Shown here in pieces: positions 45,864 to 54,989 of a DNA stretch of 64,000 bases (the first letter of the stretch is position 1; each line of letters begins with the position of its first letter). Source of the stretch: Pseudarthrobacter sp. NamB4. GTDB taxonomy: Bacteria; Actinomycetota; Actinomycetes; Actinomycetales; Micrococcaceae. Below the pieces are notes generated by a model. It had not been told where the DNA came from. It searched no databases and saw only the letters and a program-made list of their open reading frames with translations. A program made the position numbers and the translations under genes. The stretch spans positions 62,001 through 126,000 of the forward strand of contig NZ_VAHM01000005.1 in NCBI RefSeq assembly GCF_005796185.1. Reading direction: 5' to 3'.

Positions 45864-48152
45864 CTAGGCTCCTTCGCCATTGTGTGGGTGTGCTTCTGCG
45901 GAGTCCGCGGTGCCGGGGGTGGCCGCGGCGGGATGGATGGTGGCCAGCACCTGGTCTGCCTTGACCAGGTCCCCGGGCCTGACGCCCAGGTGAACTGTCC
46001 CCTCCAGCGGAGCCAGCAACTGGTGCTCCATCTTCATGGCCTCAACCGACACGAGGAGCTGGCCGACCGCCACGGTGTCGCCGTCGCTGACCGGCACCGA
46101 CACGACGGTTCCGGGCATGGGTGACCGCACGGCAGGATCGGCTGTGCCCTCCTCCCGCTGGAGGGCCGCGAGGACCCGTTCCAGCCGTGCCTCGCGGGTG
46201 AGTATCTCCAGCCGGCAGGACCAGCCGCCGTTTCCGAGGAACAGCCGGGAGGGTGCCCCTGGCACGGGGTTGTCCCAGCCTGGAGTGACCGGTCCGGTGA
46301 AGACCGGTGCCAGCTGGTAGGTTTGGCTCCTGCCGTCAACGTGAAGTTCAAGGCTGTGGCTGCTGGACATCTGCAGGGCAGCCCAGCGCTGCGGCCCATC
46401 GTTGACGCTCACCAGGACGGTCTCTCCCGCGCCCGGACTTCCGCCCACAGCCACGGTTGCCACTCCGCCGTCGGATGTTCCCACGCTGACCCGGCGGGGT
46501 GCGGGGACCCCCAGCCGCCAGCCATCCCGGCGGTGCCATGGTCCGGCCCCTGCGGCAGGCCGGTTCTGTTCCTCCATGGCACAGGCGTAGAGGGCGGCGG
46601 CCAACAGCTCGAAGTCGTCCATCTCCCGGAAGGCCAGGCCCGGCAGTTTCCGCTCGATGAGGCCGGTGTCAAGATGCCCGGCAAGGACATCGGAATCATT
46701 GATCAGCAGGCGCAGGTACTCCACGTTGGTGTCAACGCCCAGCGTGGTGTAGCCGGCCAGCGCCCGGTCAAGGATCGAGAGTGCCTCCGCGCGGTTGGCA
46801 CCCCATGCGATGACCTTTGAGATCATCGGATCGTAGCTGGTGGAAATGGCCCAGCCCTCGAGCAGCGATGAGTCCACCCGGACCCGGCCCCCCAGTGCCC
46901 TTGTTTCGTTTCCTGCGGGGGCACCGGAGCGCTGCCGTAGGCCCGGCAGTTCGTCCAGCAGGAGCACCGTTCCGGCGGACGGCAGGAAGTTCTTTTCGGG
47001 GACTTCCGCGTACACGCGCGCTTCTACGGCGTGGCCGTTAAGTCCGACGTCGGCCTGCTGCACCGTTAGTTCCTCGCCGGCGGCGATCCGAACCTGCCAT
47101 TCGACAAGGTCGACGCCGGTGACCATTTCGGTAAGGGGATGCTCCACCTGCAGCCGGGTGTTCATCTCCATAAAGTAGAACTGGTCCGGAGCGTCATCGG
47201 AAACCAGGAACTCCACGGTTCCCGCGCCGCTGTAGTTCACGCTGCGGGCTGCATTGCAGGCGGCTTCGCCAATGCGGGCACGGATGGCATCGCCGTCCGG
47301 AAGTCCTTCCAGCAGGGGCGAGGGTGCCTCCTCAATGACTTTTTGGTGCCGCCGTTGCAGGGAGCACTCGCGCTCCCCCAGGTGGATGACGTTGCCGTGG
47401 TTGTCCGCAAGGACCTGCACCTCGATGTGCCGCGGCGTGGAGACGAGACGCTCCAGGAACAGGGTGTCGTCGCCAAACGCGCCCGCCGCCACCCGACGCG
47501 CCGTTTCCAGCGCCGCCTGGAGATCCTCAGGGCGCTCCACCACGTGCATGCCCTTACCGCCGCCACCGGCGGACGGTTTGATCAGCAGCGGAAATCCCAC
47601 CTCCACTGCGGCCTGGGCCAACTGCTCATCCGCCATGCCGGGCTCGGCAACACCGGGCACCACGGGTACCCCGTATTTCACCACGTGGTTCTTGGACCGG
47701 ATCTTGTCGCCCATCACATTCAGTGCCTCGACTCCGGGGCCGATGAACACAATCCCGGCTTCCTGCAGGGCCCGGGCGAATTCCGCATTTTCGCTGAGGA
47801 AGCCGTAGCCCGGGTGCACCGCCTCCGCCCCGGTGCTGCGGCAGGCCTCCACGATGGCCTGGATTTTCAGGTAGCTTTCCGTTGCGGCAGCCGGGCCGAT
47901 CCTGACAGCTACGTCTGCTTCCCGCACGTGCCGGGCGTCGGCGTCGGCATCGCTGTAAACGGCCACCGACCTGATGCCCAGTGAGCGGAGGGTACGGATG
48001 ACGCGGCAGGCGATCTCACCGCGGTTGGCCACCAGGACGGTGCTGAACAGTGACGCAGCGCCGGTGGACGTGTCAGTGCAGGTGCCGGTGGCGGCAGGGC
48101 CTGCAGGGGCCGTGCCGGTGCCCGTCGTGCTGGTCAAGGAAGGTGTGGTCAT
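45864..48152 (-). CDS. Biotin-dependent acyl-CoA carboxylase alpha subunit (probable methylcrotonyl-CoA carboxylase)
   Basis: 762 aa from the ATG at 48152. Biotin carboxylase domain: [39 protein letters not shown]-grasp [34 protein letters not shown] and [25 protein letters not shown]-like linker and the C-terminal biotinyl domain ([18 protein letters not shown], with the biotin-accepting Lys) follow. The first 35 or so residues are Thr/Pro-rich. The start lies 7 bp after the beta-subunit stop. Methylcrotonyl-CoA is the inferred substrate, by operon content. Confidence 0.92.
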   Translation of the reverse strand: MTTPSLTSTTGTGTAPAGPAATGTCTDTSTGAASLFSTVLVANRGEIACRVIRTLRSLGIRSVAVYSDADADARHVREADVAVRIGPAAATESYLKIQAIVEACRSTGAEAVHPGYGFLSENAEFARALQEAGIVFIGPGVEALNVMGDKIRSKNHVVKYGVPVVPGVAEPGMADEQLAQAAVEVGFPLLIKPSAGGGGKGMHVVERPEDLQAALETARRVAAGAFGDDTLFLERLVSTPRHIEVQVLADNHGNVIHLGERECSLQRRHQKVIEEAPSPLLEGLPDGDAIRARIGEAACNAARSVNYSGAGTVEFLVSDDAPDQFYFMEMNTRLQVEHPLTEMVTGVDLVEWQVRIAAGEELTVQQADVGLNGHAVEARVYAEVPEKNFLPSAGTVLLLDELPGLRQRSGAPAGNETRALGGRVRVDSSLLEGWAISTSYDPMISKVIAWGANRAEALSILDRALAGYTTLGVDTNVEYLRLLINDSDVLAGHLDTGLIERKLPGLAFREMDDFELLAAALYACAMEEQNRPAAGAGPWHRRDGWRLGVPAPRRVSVGTSDGGVATVAVGGSPGAGETVLVSVNDGPQRWAALQMSSSHSLELHVDGRSQTYQLAPVFTGPVTPGWDNPVPGAPSRLFLGNGGWSCRLEILTREARLERVLAALQREEGTADPAVRSPMPGTVVSVPVSDGDTVAVGQLLVSVEAMKMEHQLLAPLEGTVHLGVRPGDLVKADQVLATIHPAAATPGTADSAEAHPHNGEGA

Positions 48153-48159
48153 CGCCGGC

Positions 48160-49767
48160 TCACATCCTGAAAAGGCCGAAGGAGGTCTCCGGCAGCGCGG
48201 TGCGGGACACGACGTCCAGCGCGAGGCCGAGGACAGTGCGGGTGTCCGCGGGATCAATAACGCCGTCATCCCACAACCTTGCGGTGGAGTAGTAGGGGCT
48301 GCCCTGGTCCTCATACTGCCGGCGGATGGGCGCCTTGAACGCTTCCTCGTCCTCGGCGGACCATTCCTGGCCGGCAGCTTCATACTGTTCCCGTTTTACC
48401 GTGGCCAGGACGCTGGAGGCCTGGTTGCCGCCCATCACCGAGATCCGGGCTGCGGGCCACATCCAGAGGAACCGCGGCGAGTAGGCGCGCCCGCACATGG
48501 AGTAGTTGCCCGCGCCGAAGGACCCGCCGATCACTACTGTCAGCTTGGGCACCCGGGCGGTGGCCACGGCGGTTACCATCTTGGCCCCGTTCTTGGCGAT
48601 GCCGCCCTGCTCCGAGTCCCTGCCCACCATGAACCCGGAGATGTTCTGCAGGAAGACCAGCGGGATCCCGCGCTGGTCGCACAGCTCGATGAAGTGCGCG
48701 CCTTTGAGGGAGGACTCGCTGAACAGGACGCCGTTGTTGGCCACGATGCCAACTGGGTGCCCGTGCAGCGTCGCGAAGCCGGTCACCAAAGTGGTGCCGT
48801 ACTCCTTCTTGAATTCGTGGAAGCGGCTGCCGTCCACCAGCCGGGCGATCACTTCATGCACGTCGTAGGGGGCGTTCACGTCTGTGGGCACGGCCCCATA
48901 CAGCTCGGCAGGATCGGCGGAAGGTTCGACGGCGGGCTGCACCTCCCAGGCGGGCGGTGCCGGCGGCGGCAGCGTGGCCACAATGTCCCGGATGATCTGG
49001 AGTGCGTGGTCGTCATTTTCAGCGAGGTGGTCGGTGACGCCGGAGATCCTCGAATGCACCTCGCCGCCGCCGAGCTCCTCGGGAGTCACGATCTCGCCGA
49101 TCGCGGCTTTCACCAGCGGCGGCCCGCCCAGGAAGATGGTGCCCTGGTTGCGGACGATGACGGTTTCATCGCTCATGGCAGGGACGTAGGCGCCGCCAGC
49201 AGTGCAGGAGCCCATCACCGAGGCGATCTGTGGAATCTTGGCCGCGGAGAGCCGGGCCTGGTTGTAGAAGATCCGACCGAAGTGGTCCCGGTCCGGAAAG
49301 ACCTCGTCCTGTTTGGGCAGGAATGCGCCGCCCGAGTCCACCAGGTAAATGCAGGGGAGCCGGTTTTCGAGGGCGATCTCCTGGGCCCGCAGGTGCTTCT
49401 TCACCGTCAGGGGATAGTAGGTTCCGCCCTTAACCGTGGCGTCGTTGGAGATCACCAGCACGTGGCGGCCGTGGACCAGGCCGATACCGGCAATGACGCC
49501 GGCGCCGGGGGCCTCGTTGTTGTACATCCCGTTGGCGGCCAGCGGGGCAATTTCCAGAAACGGGCTGCCGTCGTCGAGCAACTGGTCGACGCGCTCGCGG
49601 GGCAGGAGCTTTCCCCGCGCCACATGCCGCTGCCTCGATTTTTCAGGACCGCCCAGGGCAGCATCCGCCAGCCTTTTCCGCAGTTCCTCCGTCAGCAGCA
49701 GCTGTGCTTCGCGGTTGGCCGCGAAAGCCCTGCCGGCGGGGTCGATCCGGCTGACAAGGGTCTCCAT
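48160..49767 (-). CDS. Biotin-dependent acyl-CoA carboxylase beta subunit (carboxyltransferase)
   Basis: 535 aa from the ATG at 49767. [102 protein letters not shown] and [29 protein letters not shown] are characteristic of methylcrotonyl-CoA carboxylase beta subunits (AccD1 type) more than of propionyl-CoA carboxylases. First gene of the operon; its promoter lies in the divergent region shared with the TetR gene. Confidence 0.92.
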   Translation of the reverse strand: METLVSRIDPAGRAFAANREAQLLLTEELRKRLADAALGGPEKSRQRHVARGKLLPRERVDQLLDDGSPFLEIAPLAANGMYNNEAPGAGVIAGIGLVHGRHVLVISNDATVKGGTYYPLTVKKHLRAQEIALENRLPCIYLVDSGGAFLPKQDEVFPDRDHFGRIFYNQARLSAAKIPQIASVMGSCTAGGAYVPAMSDETVIVRNQGTIFLGGPPLVKAAIGEIVTPEELGGGEVHSRISGVTDHLAENDDHALQIIRDIVATLPPPAPPAWEVQPAVEPSADPAELYGAVPTDVNAPYDVHEVIARLVDGSRFHEFKKEYGTTLVTGFATLHGHPVGIVANNGVLFSESSLKGAHFIELCDQRGIPLVFLQNISGFMVGRDSEQGGIAKNGAKMVTAVATARVPKLTVVIGGSFGAGNYSMCGRAYSPRFLWMWPAARISVMGGNQASSVLATVKREQYEAAGQEWSAEDEEAFKAPIRRQYEDQGSPYYSTARLWDDGVIDPADTRTVLGLALDVVSRTALPETSFGLFRM

Positions 49768-49810
49768 TGACGCGTCCTGTTCCTGTTCAACCTGGCCGGC
49801 GGGAGCCGAC

Positions 49811-49890
49811 TCGGTTAGCGCTGAATAACTGAAATTCAGGTTAGTCCCGATTAACTGTGATGTCCAACACAGCAAGTCCCTTGCTAGACT
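49811..49890. promoter_or_regulatory. Divergent control region of the leucine operon and its TetR gene
   Basis: Minus strand: -35 TTGGAC (49862-49867) and -10 TAACCT (49838-49843), spacer 18. Plus strand: -10 TAGACT (49885-49890). Two near-identical imperfect palindromes, GGTTAG-N6-ATAACTG (49813-49831) and GGTTAG-N6-TTAACTG (49839-49857), are offset by exactly 26 bp. The second lies between -35 and -10, the first just after the predicted start, as expected for repression by the adjacent TetR protein. CTGTG-N8-CACAG at 49855-49872 resembles a CRP/GlxR site. Confidence 0.6.
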
Positions 49891-49911
49891 TCCCGGGTCC
49901 GAGGAGGAATT

Positions 49912-50622
49912 GTGCCAAGCACCGACGCAGCGCCTGCCGGTAATTCAACACCGGCTGGTAATCCAATATCGGCTGGTAACTCAACACTGGCTGGCAGTTC
50001 AACACTGTCTGGTAATCCAACTCAGCGCAGCAGGGCGAAGGAGAACCGCCGCCAGGCCCTGCTGGCTGCTGCCGCTTCGCTTTTTGCGGTGCACGGCTTC
50101 AACCGCGTCTCCCTTGAGGACCTGGGCGCCGCCGCCGGAGTCAGCGGCCCGGCTGTCTACCGGCATTTCCCTGGCAAGCAGGCCGTGCTCGCGGACCTGC
50201 TGGTGACCGTCAGCCAGGAACTGCTGGACGGGGGACGCCAGGTGGTGGCCGGGAATGACGATCCGTTGACGGCCCTGCGGCGCCTGGTGGAATTCCAGGT
50301 GGACTTCGCCTTGGGCAAGCCGGATGTCATCCGGGTCCAGGACCGGGATTTCAGCAGCCTTTCGGAACACGACCAGTCGGCGGTACGGGCTTTACAGCGC
50401 AGTTACGTGGAGGTCTGGGTGCAGGTGCTTGCCAGGCTTCGGCCGGACACGGACGCTTCGGAGCTCCGGATGCGGGCGCACGCCACGTTCGGGCTGATCA
50501 ACTCCACCCCGCACTCGGTGCGCAGCCACGGCCGGAAGATAGCCACCGGAACTGCCCGGCCGCTGCTCGAAAGCATGGCCCTGGCGGCGCTGCTGGTGGA
50601 CACGCCAGAACCCTCCCCCTGA
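49912..50622 (+). CDS. TetR family repressor with repeat-encoded N-terminal tail
   Basis: 236 aa. The DNA-binding domain starts near residue 43 ([54 protein letters not shown]). The ligand domain has [31 protein letters not shown] and ends with [19 protein letters not shown]. The first 38 residues are unrelated to TetR and are encoded by five 18-bp repeats. The GTG at 49912 has GAGGAGG at 4 nt. Divergent to the leucine operon, it is its likely repressor; the counterpart next to the mycobacterial locus is also a TetR gene. Confidence 0.9.
   Translation: MPSTDAAPAGNSTPAGNPISAGNSTLAGSSTLSGNPTQRSRAKENRRQALLAAAASLFAVHGFNRVSLEDLGAAAGVSGPAVYRHFPGKQAVLADLLVTVSQELLDGGRQVVAGNDDPLTALRRLVEFQVDFALGKPDVIRVQDRDFSSLSEHDQSAVRALQRSYVEVWVQVLARLRPDTDASELRMRAHATFGLINSTPHSVRSHGRKIATGTARPLLESMALAALLVDTPEPSP
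49935..50024 (+). repeat. 18-bp x 5 minisatellite in the TetR coding sequence
   Basis: Five tandem units based on GCTGGTAATTCAACACYG, 18 bp each and in frame, encode successive six-residue units such as [12 protein letters not shown] and AGNSTL. The units are lower in GC than the surrounding gene. Copy number could change by slippage without breaking the frame. Confidence 0.85.
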
Positions 50623-50629
50623 AGCGAAG

Positions 50630-50684
50630 TTTTGTCCAGGTATGCAGGGATAATCTGTCCGGAAACCTGCATACGTGGACAAAA
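50630..50684. terminator. 19-bp-arm palindrome between TetR and bkdC
   Basis: Arms TTTTGTCCAGGTATGCAGG and CCTGCATACGTGGACAAAA differ by one base pair and enclose 17 nt. The genes on both sides converge, and the T/A-rich outer ends suit a bidirectional terminator. The arms are unusually long for one. Confidence 0.65.
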
Positions 50685-50693
50685 ACGCGGACG

Positions 50694-52178
50694 CTAGACC
50701 ATGGTGAGGACCATGCCGGGGTCGGCCAGGACCGCACCGACGTCGGCAAGGAAGCGCGAGCCCTGTTCCCCGTCCACGAGCCGGTGGTCGAAGGACAGGC
50801 TGAGGGTCATCACCTGGCGCAGTGCTATCCTGCCCTGGTATTCCCACGGCATCTTCCGCACCGCACCCAGCGCGAGGATTCCGGCTTCCCCCGGATTCAG
50901 GATGGGGGTGCCGGCATCGATACCGAAGACGCCGATATTGGTGATGGAGATGGTGCCGCCGGATAGGTCGGCCGGCGCAGTCTTGCCGGTACGGGCTGTT
51001 TCCGCTAGCGCCGACAGGGCTTCTGCCAGCTGGACCAGGGACATGCCGTCTGCGTCCTTGATGTTCGGCACCGTGAGGCCCCGCGGCGTTGCGGCTGCTA
51101 TCCCCAGGTTCACGTAGTTGAAGGTCACGATCTCCTGGTTTTCCCCGTCCCAGCGGGAGTTAAGGGCGGGACTGCGCTTCAGGGCGATGAGCAAGGCCTT
51201 GGCTGCAAGCGTCAGCGGCGTCAGCTTTATGCCGGCGAACTCCCGGCTGTCGCGGAGCTTGGCCAGAAGCTCCATGGCTGGCGTAACGTCCACAGTCAAA
51301 AACTCCGTGGCGTGCGGTGCTGTGAAGGCGCTTTGCACCATGGCCGACGCCGTGAGCTTCCGGACACCCTTGATGGGGGTCCGGGTTTCCCTCGCCCCCT
51401 GCCGGGCAGTCGTTTCGGCCGACGCGGCTGCTTGCGGCCCCGCGGCAGCACCGGTGGACAAACGGTCGACGAAATGCTGGACGTCCTCACGGGTGATGAG
51501 CCCCTGCGGCCCGGTCCCGGGCACGTCCGACAGGTCCACTCCCAGGTCCTTAGCCAGCTTCCGCACCGGGGGTGTGGACCGCGGGCGGTCAGGGGCGGGT
51601 TCCGTATGCGGGCTACCGGCCGGCCGGGATGCGACCGGTGCCGTTTCTGATTGCTTAACCACGAAGCCATTGGTTGCGGCAGGCCGGAGCGCCGGGGCAG
51701 CGCCTTTTGCAGGCCCGGCTGACGGAAAGTTCCTGGGCCGCCGTACCGGCTTGCCGGTGCCTTCGACGACGGCGCCGTACCCCACCAGGTTCGGCTTCCT
51801 TTGCGGAGTCCCAGCCGCTGGACCAGCCGCGGGACCTGCCGCAGCTTCCCCCGCTGCTTCCTCCCCCGCCGCCTCCTCAGCCCGGGTGGAAGTGCCGCCC
51901 GCCCCCGAGGGTGGCCGTCCGGCGTCGTCCGCCACTTCAAAGGAGACGATGGGCCTGCCCACCTCAACCACGGTGCCAGGCTGTTCGTGGAGTTCCCTGA
52001 TGACCCCGGCAAAAGGGGACGGTAGCTCCACCACTGCCTTGGCAGTCTCCACTTCAGCGATGACTTGGTTCAGGCTGACAGTGTCACCCACGCGCACCTT
52101 CCAGCTGAGGATCTCCGATTCGGTGAGTCCCTCGCCCAGATCCGGAAGCCGGAATTCCTTGATCATGGTCCCGCTCAT
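50694..52178 (-). CDS. bkdC: Branched-chain 2-oxoacid dehydrogenase E2 (dihydrolipoyl acyltransferase)
   Basis: 494 aa. One lipoyl domain (EFRLPDLGEGLTESEILSWKVRVGDTV, lipoyl Lys in VETAKAVVELPSP), a Pro/Ala linker, a peripheral-subunit-binding domain (PPVRKLAKDLGVDLSDVPGTGPQGLITREDVQHFV) and the acyltransferase core ending in LSLSFDHRLVDGEQGSRFLADV (catalytic His). It transfers branched acyl groups to CoA. The ATG overlaps the E1-beta stop (ATGA). No E3 gene is in the cluster. Confidence 0.93.
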   Translation of the reverse strand: MSGTMIKEFRLPDLGEGLTESEILSWKVRVGDTVSLNQVIAEVETAKAVVELPSPFAGVIRELHEQPGTVVEVGRPIVSFEVADDAGRPPSGAGGTSTRAEEAAGEEAAGEAAAGPAAGPAAGTPQRKPNLVGYGAVVEGTGKPVRRPRNFPSAGPAKGAAPALRPAATNGFVVKQSETAPVASRPAGSPHTEPAPDRPRSTPPVRKLAKDLGVDLSDVPGTGPQGLITREDVQHFVDRLSTGAAAGPQAAASAETTARQGARETRTPIKGVRKLTASAMVQSAFTAPHATEFLTVDVTPAMELLAKLRDSREFAGIKLTPLTLAAKALLIALKRSPALNSRWDGENQEIVTFNYVNLGIAAATPRGLTVPNIKDADGMSLVQLAEALSALAETARTGKTAPADLSGGTISITNIGVFGIDAGTPILNPGEAGILALGAVRKMPWEYQGRIALRQVMTLSLSFDHRLVDGEQGSRFLADVGAVLADPGMVLTMV

Positions 52179-53185
52179 CCTTCCAGCCCGCTGAGGGAGT
52201 TCGGCCGGCCCAAGGCCCGCTCCACGCCGTCAAGGATCCGGTCCAGGCCCGGGAGGTGGTGCATTTCCAGCTTTGAGTAGGGGTAGGGAATGTCGAACCC
52301 GGTGACCCGGACAGGTGCTGCTTCCAGATAGTAGAAGCACCGCTCGGTGATGCTGGCTGCCACTTCGGCGCCGAGTCCGCCCGACTGCCCCGCTTCATGG
52401 GTAATAACCAAACGGCCGGTCTTACGCACGGAGGAAACAACGGTGTCGTAGTCCACCGGTGCGAGCGAACGCAGGTCGATGACCTCTACGGACACCCCTT
52501 CGTCGGCTGCCGCCGAAGCGGCGTCGAGGGCCGTTTTGACCAACGGGCCGTAAGACACCAGAGTGACGTCGGTGCCCGGGGTGAGGACACGCGCCCGGTC
52601 CATGGGCAGGGCAATCCCCGGATCGAGGGCCTCATCCACTTCGCCTTTGTCGTGGTAGCGGCGCTTGGGCTCGAAGTAGACCACCGGATCGTCGCAGGAG
52701 ATGGCCTGCTGGATGACCGTGTAGGCGTCCTGGGGGCTGGCGACGGTCACCACCCGGAGGCCGGCAGTGTGGGTGAAGTAGGCTTCAGGTGATTCCGAGT
52801 GGTGTTCAGGCGAACCGATGCCGCCGCCGAATGGAACCCTGATGGTAATGGGCATCCTGACTGCCCCGCGCGTCCGGTAGTGCAGCTTGGCCACCTGGCT
52901 CACGATCTGGTCGAACGCGGGATAGATGAACCCGTCGAACTGGATCTCCACCACGGGCCGGTAGCCGCGGTAGGCCAGGCCAACGGCAGTGCCCACAATC
53001 GCGGACTCGGCAAGGGGGGTATCCACCACGCGGTGCTTCCCAAAGTCCTTTTGCAGCCCGTCGGTCACCCGGAACACGCCGCCCAGGGTTCCGATGTCCT
53101 CACCCAGGAGAACTACCTTGGGGTCGTTCTCCAAGGACTTCCGGAGACCCGCATTAATGGCACGGGCAAAGGTCATCTGGCTCAT
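52175..53185 (-). CDS. bkdB: Branched-chain 2-oxoacid dehydrogenase E1 beta subunit
   Basis: 336 aa. TFARAINAGLRKSLENDPKVVLLGEDIGTLGGVFRVTDGLQKDFG, DTPLAESAIVGTAVGLAYRGYRPVVEIQFDGFIYPAFDQIVSQVAKLHYRT and PEAYFTHTAGLRVVTVASPQDAYTVI are classic E1-beta sequence. The C-terminal half holds VEVIDLRSLAPVDYDTVVSSVRKTGRLVITHEA. Its ATG shares a base with the E1-alpha stop (TGATG). It forms the thiamine-dependent heterotetramer with BkdA. Confidence 0.95.
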   Translation of the reverse strand: MSQMTFARAINAGLRKSLENDPKVVLLGEDIGTLGGVFRVTDGLQKDFGKHRVVDTPLAESAIVGTAVGLAYRGYRPVVEIQFDGFIYPAFDQIVSQVAKLHYRTRGAVRMPITIRVPFGGGIGSPEHHSESPEAYFTHTAGLRVVTVASPQDAYTVIQQAISCDDPVVYFEPKRRYHDKGEVDEALDPGIALPMDRARVLTPGTDVTLVSYGPLVKTALDAASAAADEGVSVEVIDLRSLAPVDYDTVVSSVRKTGRLVITHEAGQSGGLGAEVAASITERCFYYLEAAPVRVTGFDIPYPYSKLEMHHLPGLDRILDGVERALGRPNSLSGLEG

Positions 53186-54354
53186 CAGCGTGCACCTTCT
53201 TCTGAAACGGCCCCTGCGGGATCACCGAAGGAGGCCAAATAACGGGCATAGTGGTCCTGCTGCCGGTCAAGCCAGGAATTGGGCGTGCTGTAGACGTGCT
53301 TGAAGACGTCCAGCGGCTCAGGGTCCGGCATTGTGGTGCAGCCCGCCCGCATCTCGCGGGCCACGGCGTCGGCCTTGTCCTTGACCTGCTGCTGCAACTC
53401 TTCCGTCAGCAGGCCCTTCCGCTCCAGTAGTCCAGCCACCCGGCTGATCGGGTCCTTGGCAGCCCAGTCTTCAAGCTCGTTCGCATCACGGTAGCGGGTG
53501 GGGTCATCTGCCGTGGTGTGCGGGCCCATCCGGTAGCTCACAGCCTCGATGAAGGTGGGGCCCCCGCCGCGCCGCGCCCGCTCCAGCGCCACCCGGGTTG
53601 CCGCCATCACTGCAAGAACGTCATTGCCGTCCACGCGCAGGCTGGGGATGCCAAAGCCTGCGGCCCTGTCCGCCAGGTGGATGTGCGACTGGAGCCGGAC
53701 CGGCTCGGAGATGGCCCAGTGGTTGTTGGTGCAGAAAAAGACGACCGGCACCTGGAAGCTTGCGGCGAACACCATTGCCTCATTGACGTCGCCTTCGCTG
53801 GTGGCGCCGTCACCGAAATAAGTAACGGCTACGGAATCGGCGCCGTCGTTCTGGATGCCCATGGCGTAGCCGGTGGCATGCAGGGTCTGGGCGCCAATGA
53901 TAATTTGTGGCGTGGCCATGTTGATGGTGTACGGATCCCAGCCTGAGGAGGCATTGCCGCGCCATACCCGAACGATGTCCGTGAGGTCCACTCCCCGGCA
54001 GTAGGCCACCCCGTTCTCGCGGTAGCTGGAAAAGACAAAGTCGTCCGGGCGCAATGCCCGCGCGGAACCAACCTGCGCGGCCTCCTGGCCCAGCAGCGGC
54101 GGCCACAGCGCGAGTTCGCCCTGCCTCTGCAGGGCTGTGGCTTCGACGTCGATGCGCCGGACCACTGCCATGTCCCCGTAAAGGGAACACAGCTGTTCGT
54201 CAGTGATGTCCCTGACCCAATAGTCGAATTCCGGATGGCTGACCCGGTCCCCTGCAGGGGTGACCAGCTGGACCAGCTCCCGCCGTTGCTCCTGGGCGTG
54301 CCCGGCGTCCTCAGGGGCGGCTGTTCCGCCCTGGCCCGTTTTGTCTGTAGACAC
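53185..54354 (-). CDS. bkdA: Branched-chain 2-oxoacid dehydrogenase E1 alpha subunit
   Basis: 389 aa from the GTG at 54354; a start 12 codons earlier is possible and neither has a strong ribosome binding site. The thiamine diphosphate motif is YFGDGATSEGDVNEAMVFAASFQVPVVFFCTNNHWAIS (GDG...NN). The phosphorylation-loop-like YRMGPHTTADDPTRYRD is also present. With BkdB and BkdC it decarboxylates the 2-oxo acids of valine, leucine and isoleucine, supplying isovaleryl-CoA to the neighbouring leucine operon. First gene of the bkd operon, with a promoter at 54453-54481. Confidence 0.94.
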   Translation of the reverse strand: MSTDKTGQGGTAAPEDAGHAQEQRRELVQLVTPAGDRVSHPEFDYWVRDITDEQLCSLYGDMAVVRRIDVEATALQRQGELALWPPLLGQEAAQVGSARALRPDDFVFSSYRENGVAYCRGVDLTDIVRVWRGNASSGWDPYTINMATPQIIIGAQTLHATGYAMGIQNDGADSVAVTYFGDGATSEGDVNEAMVFAASFQVPVVFFCTNNHWAISEPVRLQSHIHLADRAAGFGIPSLRVDGNDVLAVMAATRVALERARRGGGPTFIEAVSYRMGPHTTADDPTRYRDANELEDWAAKDPISRVAGLLERKGLLTEELQQQVKDKADAVAREMRAGCTTMPDPEPLDVFKHVYSTPNSWLDRQQDHYARYLASFGDPAGAVSEEGAR

Positions 54355-54448
54355 GATAGCCCGCAACCTTCTCACGTCGTTGACCAGCAATTTCGCGACT
54401 TGTGGTCACGTCAGCAGCCGGCCTCCCGGGCGCCGTTGCCCCGGATAC

Positions 54449-54481
54449 TGTGACCCTACTCACAATACTCAGGAGGTACAA
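54449..54481. promoter_or_regulatory. bkdA promoter overlapped by a CRP/GlxR-type palindrome
   Basis: Minus strand: -35 TTGTAC (54476-54481), 17-bp spacer, -10 TAGGGT (54453-54458), giving a leader of about 90 nt. TGTGACCCTACTCACA (54449-54464) is a perfect TGTGA-N6-TCACA site covering the -10 box, so binding there would repress bkd transcription. Confidence 0.6.
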
Positions 54482-54489
54482 CCACCGGC

Positions 54490-54758
54490 GCGATCGCGGC
54501 GGATCAATCCGGCCGCGCTGGGCTACCCCCCTCATGGCCTTCATTTCCGTCCACGTCCAGCAGCAGCGGCTTAGCCAGCTGGCCAAGGAGCTGGCCGACA
54601 TCCCGGAAATCCTGGAGGGCTATGGCCTGACCGGCTCTGCCGACCTTCTGCTGCGTGTGGTTGCCCTGGATGCCGAGGACCTGTTCCGGATTGACGGGAA
54701 GATCCTGGCCTTCGGGGGCGTGGAGCGTACCGACACCGCGTTGGCCATGGGAAGCTGA
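54490..54758 (+). pseudogene. Remnant of an Lrp/AsnC regulator (RAM domain only)
   Basis: From the ATG at 54534 the frame encodes 74 residues of an Lrp/AsnC effector-binding (RAM) domain: AFISVHVQQQRLSQLAKELADIPEILEGYGLTGSADLLLRVVALD, ending GVERTDTALAMG. Upstream, TTGAIA, then INPAALGY, match the linker before this domain but in two other frames. One shift lies at a run of six C at 54526-54531, where five would restore the frame. The N-terminal helix-turn-helix is gone. Such regulators often sit divergent to bkd operons, so this is probably a lost bkdR. A stand-alone RAM protein is less likely because no ribosome binding site precedes the ATG. Confidence 0.75.
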
Positions 54759-54989
54759 TCCCCTTCCGGGTGCAGCCCCTCCTGGCGCAATACCGCGGGC
54801 GGCCAGCAGCCTTCCGCCCCTGAGGGAGGGCACGACGGCGGGGGGCGGTTAGGTGTGACGCCGGCCGGAGGGCTGAAGTAGGGACGCCGGCGGCCCGGGC
54901 GATAGGCTGGTGCCCGTTATCCGGCGGGGCCAGGTCGACGCCCCGTGTCCAGGCCGTCCCATGCACCACTTTTCCGGAAAGGCTCCCTC

